NCBI GenBank assembly: GCA_905479905.1
Contig: CAJQOK010000301.1
Span: forward strand, 1-5,256
Direction of reading: 5' to 3'
From: an uncultured Aliterella sp.
Lineage (GTDB): Bacteria; Cyanobacteriota; Cyanobacteriia; Cyanobacteriales; Chroococcidiopsidaceae
DNA: 5,256 bases
Made by a program: the position numbers and the translations under genes
Shown: positions 4,652 to 5,256 of the stretch, one piece after another
Layout: each line of letters opens with the position of its first letter
Position numbering within the stretch: the first letter of the stretch is position 1
The notes under the pieces: generated by a model
Told to the model about the DNA's origin: nothing
The model's database searches: none
What the model saw: only the letters and a program-made list of their open reading frames with translations

Positions 4652-4994
4652 ACTAACTTATCGTCGGGGCGACATTTACTGGGTAGAAATGAATCCGACA
4701 GTAGGGGCAGAAGTGCAAAAAACCCGTTCGTGCTTAATCCTCCAAAATGATACTATGAACCAGTACGGAGAAGTTACTATTGTCTTGCCATTCCGCCCTA
4801 GTAGTAAACAGGCTCCTTACACTGTTAATGTGCAAGCTTTTTTAGAAAATGGACTAGATCGAGAGCGATTTTTAGATGTAGGTCAAATCCGCACAGTCAG
4901 TTATCAGAGATTGCTAACTAGGGCTGGAACGCTAGAAATTAAATATTGGCAGCAAATTCAGCAAGCCTTAAATATTGTTTTAGGATTTGATTAG
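4638..4994 (+). CDS. mazF: PemK/MazF family type II toxin (endoribonuclease)
   Basis: The 118-residue length is typical. The N-terminus RRGDIYWVEMNPTVGAEVQK (9-28), followed by TRSCLILQND (29-38), is the hallmark of the PemK/MazF fold. NQYGEVTIVLPF (41-52), NGLDRERF (71-78) and the late QIRTVSYQRL (83-92) are the other family blocks. R30 corresponds to the catalytic arginine of Bacillus MazF (R25). The catalytic threonine (T48 there) aligns with R53 here, with serines at 55 and 56 nearby, and the usual proline after the arginine is serine (S31). These may be features of a cyanobacterial subfamily; activity is likely but not certain. Family members cut mRNA at short sequence motifs. The ATG lies inside the antitoxin gene (14-nt overlap, different frame), indicating coupled translation. 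The stop is followed at once by a hairpin. Confidence 0.9.
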   Translation: MPKGKLTYRRGDIYWVEMNPTVGAEVQKTRSCLILQNDTMNQYGEVTIVLPFRPSSKQAPYTVNVQAFLENGLDRERFLDVGQIRTVSYQRLLTRAGTLEIKYWQQIQQALNIVLGFD

Positions 4995-5022
4995 CGATCA
5001 CTCTTTTCCCTAGTGCGATCGC
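4994..5022. terminator. Hairpin between mazF and the tRNA, possible two-way terminator
   Basis: GCGATCACT (4994-5002) pairs with AGTGCGATCGC (5012-5022) across a 9-nt loop, giving nine pairs with a 2-nt bulge. The right arm is a HIP1 octamer preceded by AGT. The position between convergent mazF and tRNA-Gly suits a shared terminator. However, there is no good T tract on either side (CTACTTTTACC on plus), so efficiency is doubtful. Confidence 0.35.
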
Positions 5023-5049
5023 CTACTTTTACCGGAATTAACTTTCTTA

Positions 5050-5121
5050 AGCGGGTAACGCGATTCGAACGCGCGACTTTCACCTTGGCAAGGTGACGCT
5101 CTACCACTGAGCTATACCCGC
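5050..5121 (-). tRNA. tRNA-Gly (anticodon GCC)
   Basis: The minus strand folds as a full cloverleaf. The acceptor stem is GCGGGTA/TACCCGC with discriminator T at 5050. The D arm is GCTC-AGTGGTA-GAGC. The anticodon stem is CACCT/AGGTG around loop TGCCA, flanked so that the 7-nt loop is TTGCCAA, with the anticodon GCC at 5089-5087. The T arm is CGCG-TTCGAAT-CGCG. The length is 72 nt including the discriminator. CCA is not encoded (TAAG follows), so it must be added by nucleotidyltransferase. A U discriminator is usual for bacterial tRNA-Gly. It decodes GGC and GGU. Its promoter lies just upstream at 5142-5170, and its 3' end faces mazF. Confidence 0.97.
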
Positions 5122-5141
5122 ACTTTTAACGTGCAAAACTC

Positions 5142-5170
5142 ACTATCTCAAATTTCTCAGAGTTTGTCAA
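5142..5170 (-). promoter_or_regulatory. Sigma-70 type promoter of the tRNA-Gly gene
   Basis: On the minus strand, TTGACA (5170-5165, perfect -35) and GATAGT (5147-5142, 4/6 match to -10) are separated by exactly 17 nt. Transcription should begin near 5135, giving a leader of about 14 nt before the mature tRNA 5' end at 5121. Confidence 0.8.
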
Positions 5171-5184
5171 GCTTTTTGCCCAAA

Positions 5185-5256
5185 CTATTCCGCCGCCAAT
5201 TCACTTAGCTGCGCTGAGGCACTTTTTAAGGATGATGGCAATTGACTATAATCGCT
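5185..5256 (-). CDS. Possible C-terminal end of an unidentified protein gene (partial)
   Basis: One minus-strand frame is open from the right edge of the window to TAG at 5185-5187. It gives 23 residues ending in QLPSSLKSASAQLSELAAE. The other two minus frames are stopped early. The composition (Ser, Ala, Leu, Glu; a helical-looking tail) suits a real protein end, and the stop falls 15 nt before the tRNA promoter -35 box, as expected for an upstream neighbour. At this length an open frame arises by chance about a third of the time, so support is modest. I do not recognise the protein. Confidence 0.42.
   Translation of the reverse strand, partial: SDYSQLPSSLKSASAQLSELAAE

Larger units (their letters stand above)
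894..5022. repeat. Dispersed HIP1 octamers (GCGATCGC), 13 copies
   Basis: Copies start at 894, 1298, 1338, 1367, 2229, 2270, 3060, 3209, 3339, 3922, 4042, 4282 and 5015. About 0.1 copies would be expected by chance in this length. HIP1 is the well-known highly iterated palindrome of many cyanobacterial genomes, so it identifies the lineage rather than a local function. Copies lie in genes and between them. Confidence 0.9.

Overview
The window comes from a cyanobacterium. The palindromic octamer GCGATCGC (HIP1), a cyanobacterial genome signature, occurs 13 times in 5.3 kb, where chance predicts about 0.1. A Ycf51-family gene, found in cyanobacteria and some plastids, supports this. Genus cannot be set from the sequence alone.

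Left part (1-2440, all minus strand): a tight four-gene, operon-like run in the order sufU-type Fe-S assembly protein, ycf51, iron-type alcohol/2-hydroxyacid dehydrogenase, class I/II aminotransferase (5' part only). Gaps are 9 nt, 6 nt and a 4-nt ATGA overlap. Upstream of sufU lies a perfect CTGCTA-N6-TAGCAG inverted repeat, a candidate operator. The dehydrogenase/aminotransferase pair suggests 2-oxoacid/amino acid interconversion; ycf51 has no known function.

Middle part (2573-5000), accessory in character: a hicB-hicA toxin-antitoxin pair (minus), then an exported TPR protein (plus) built from nearly identical 40-residue repeats, then a mazE-mazF type pair (plus). The TPR gene is broken. 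A CAG codon has become TAG in repeat 7, the frame stays open behind it through the rest of repeat 7, and repeat 8 breaks off just before mazE. No downstream effector domain is present. Between the near-identical repeats, changes are concentrated at unit positions 10, 13 and 14, which correspond to the known ligand-contacting positions 9, 12 and 13 of TPR helix A. This is the most interesting signal in the window.

Right part (5000-5256): a HIP1-containing hairpin between mazF and a convergent tRNA-Gly(GCC) gene on the minus strand. The tRNA has a textbook promoter (TTGACA-17-GATAGT). Beyond it is what looks like the last 23 codons of a minus-strand protein gene.
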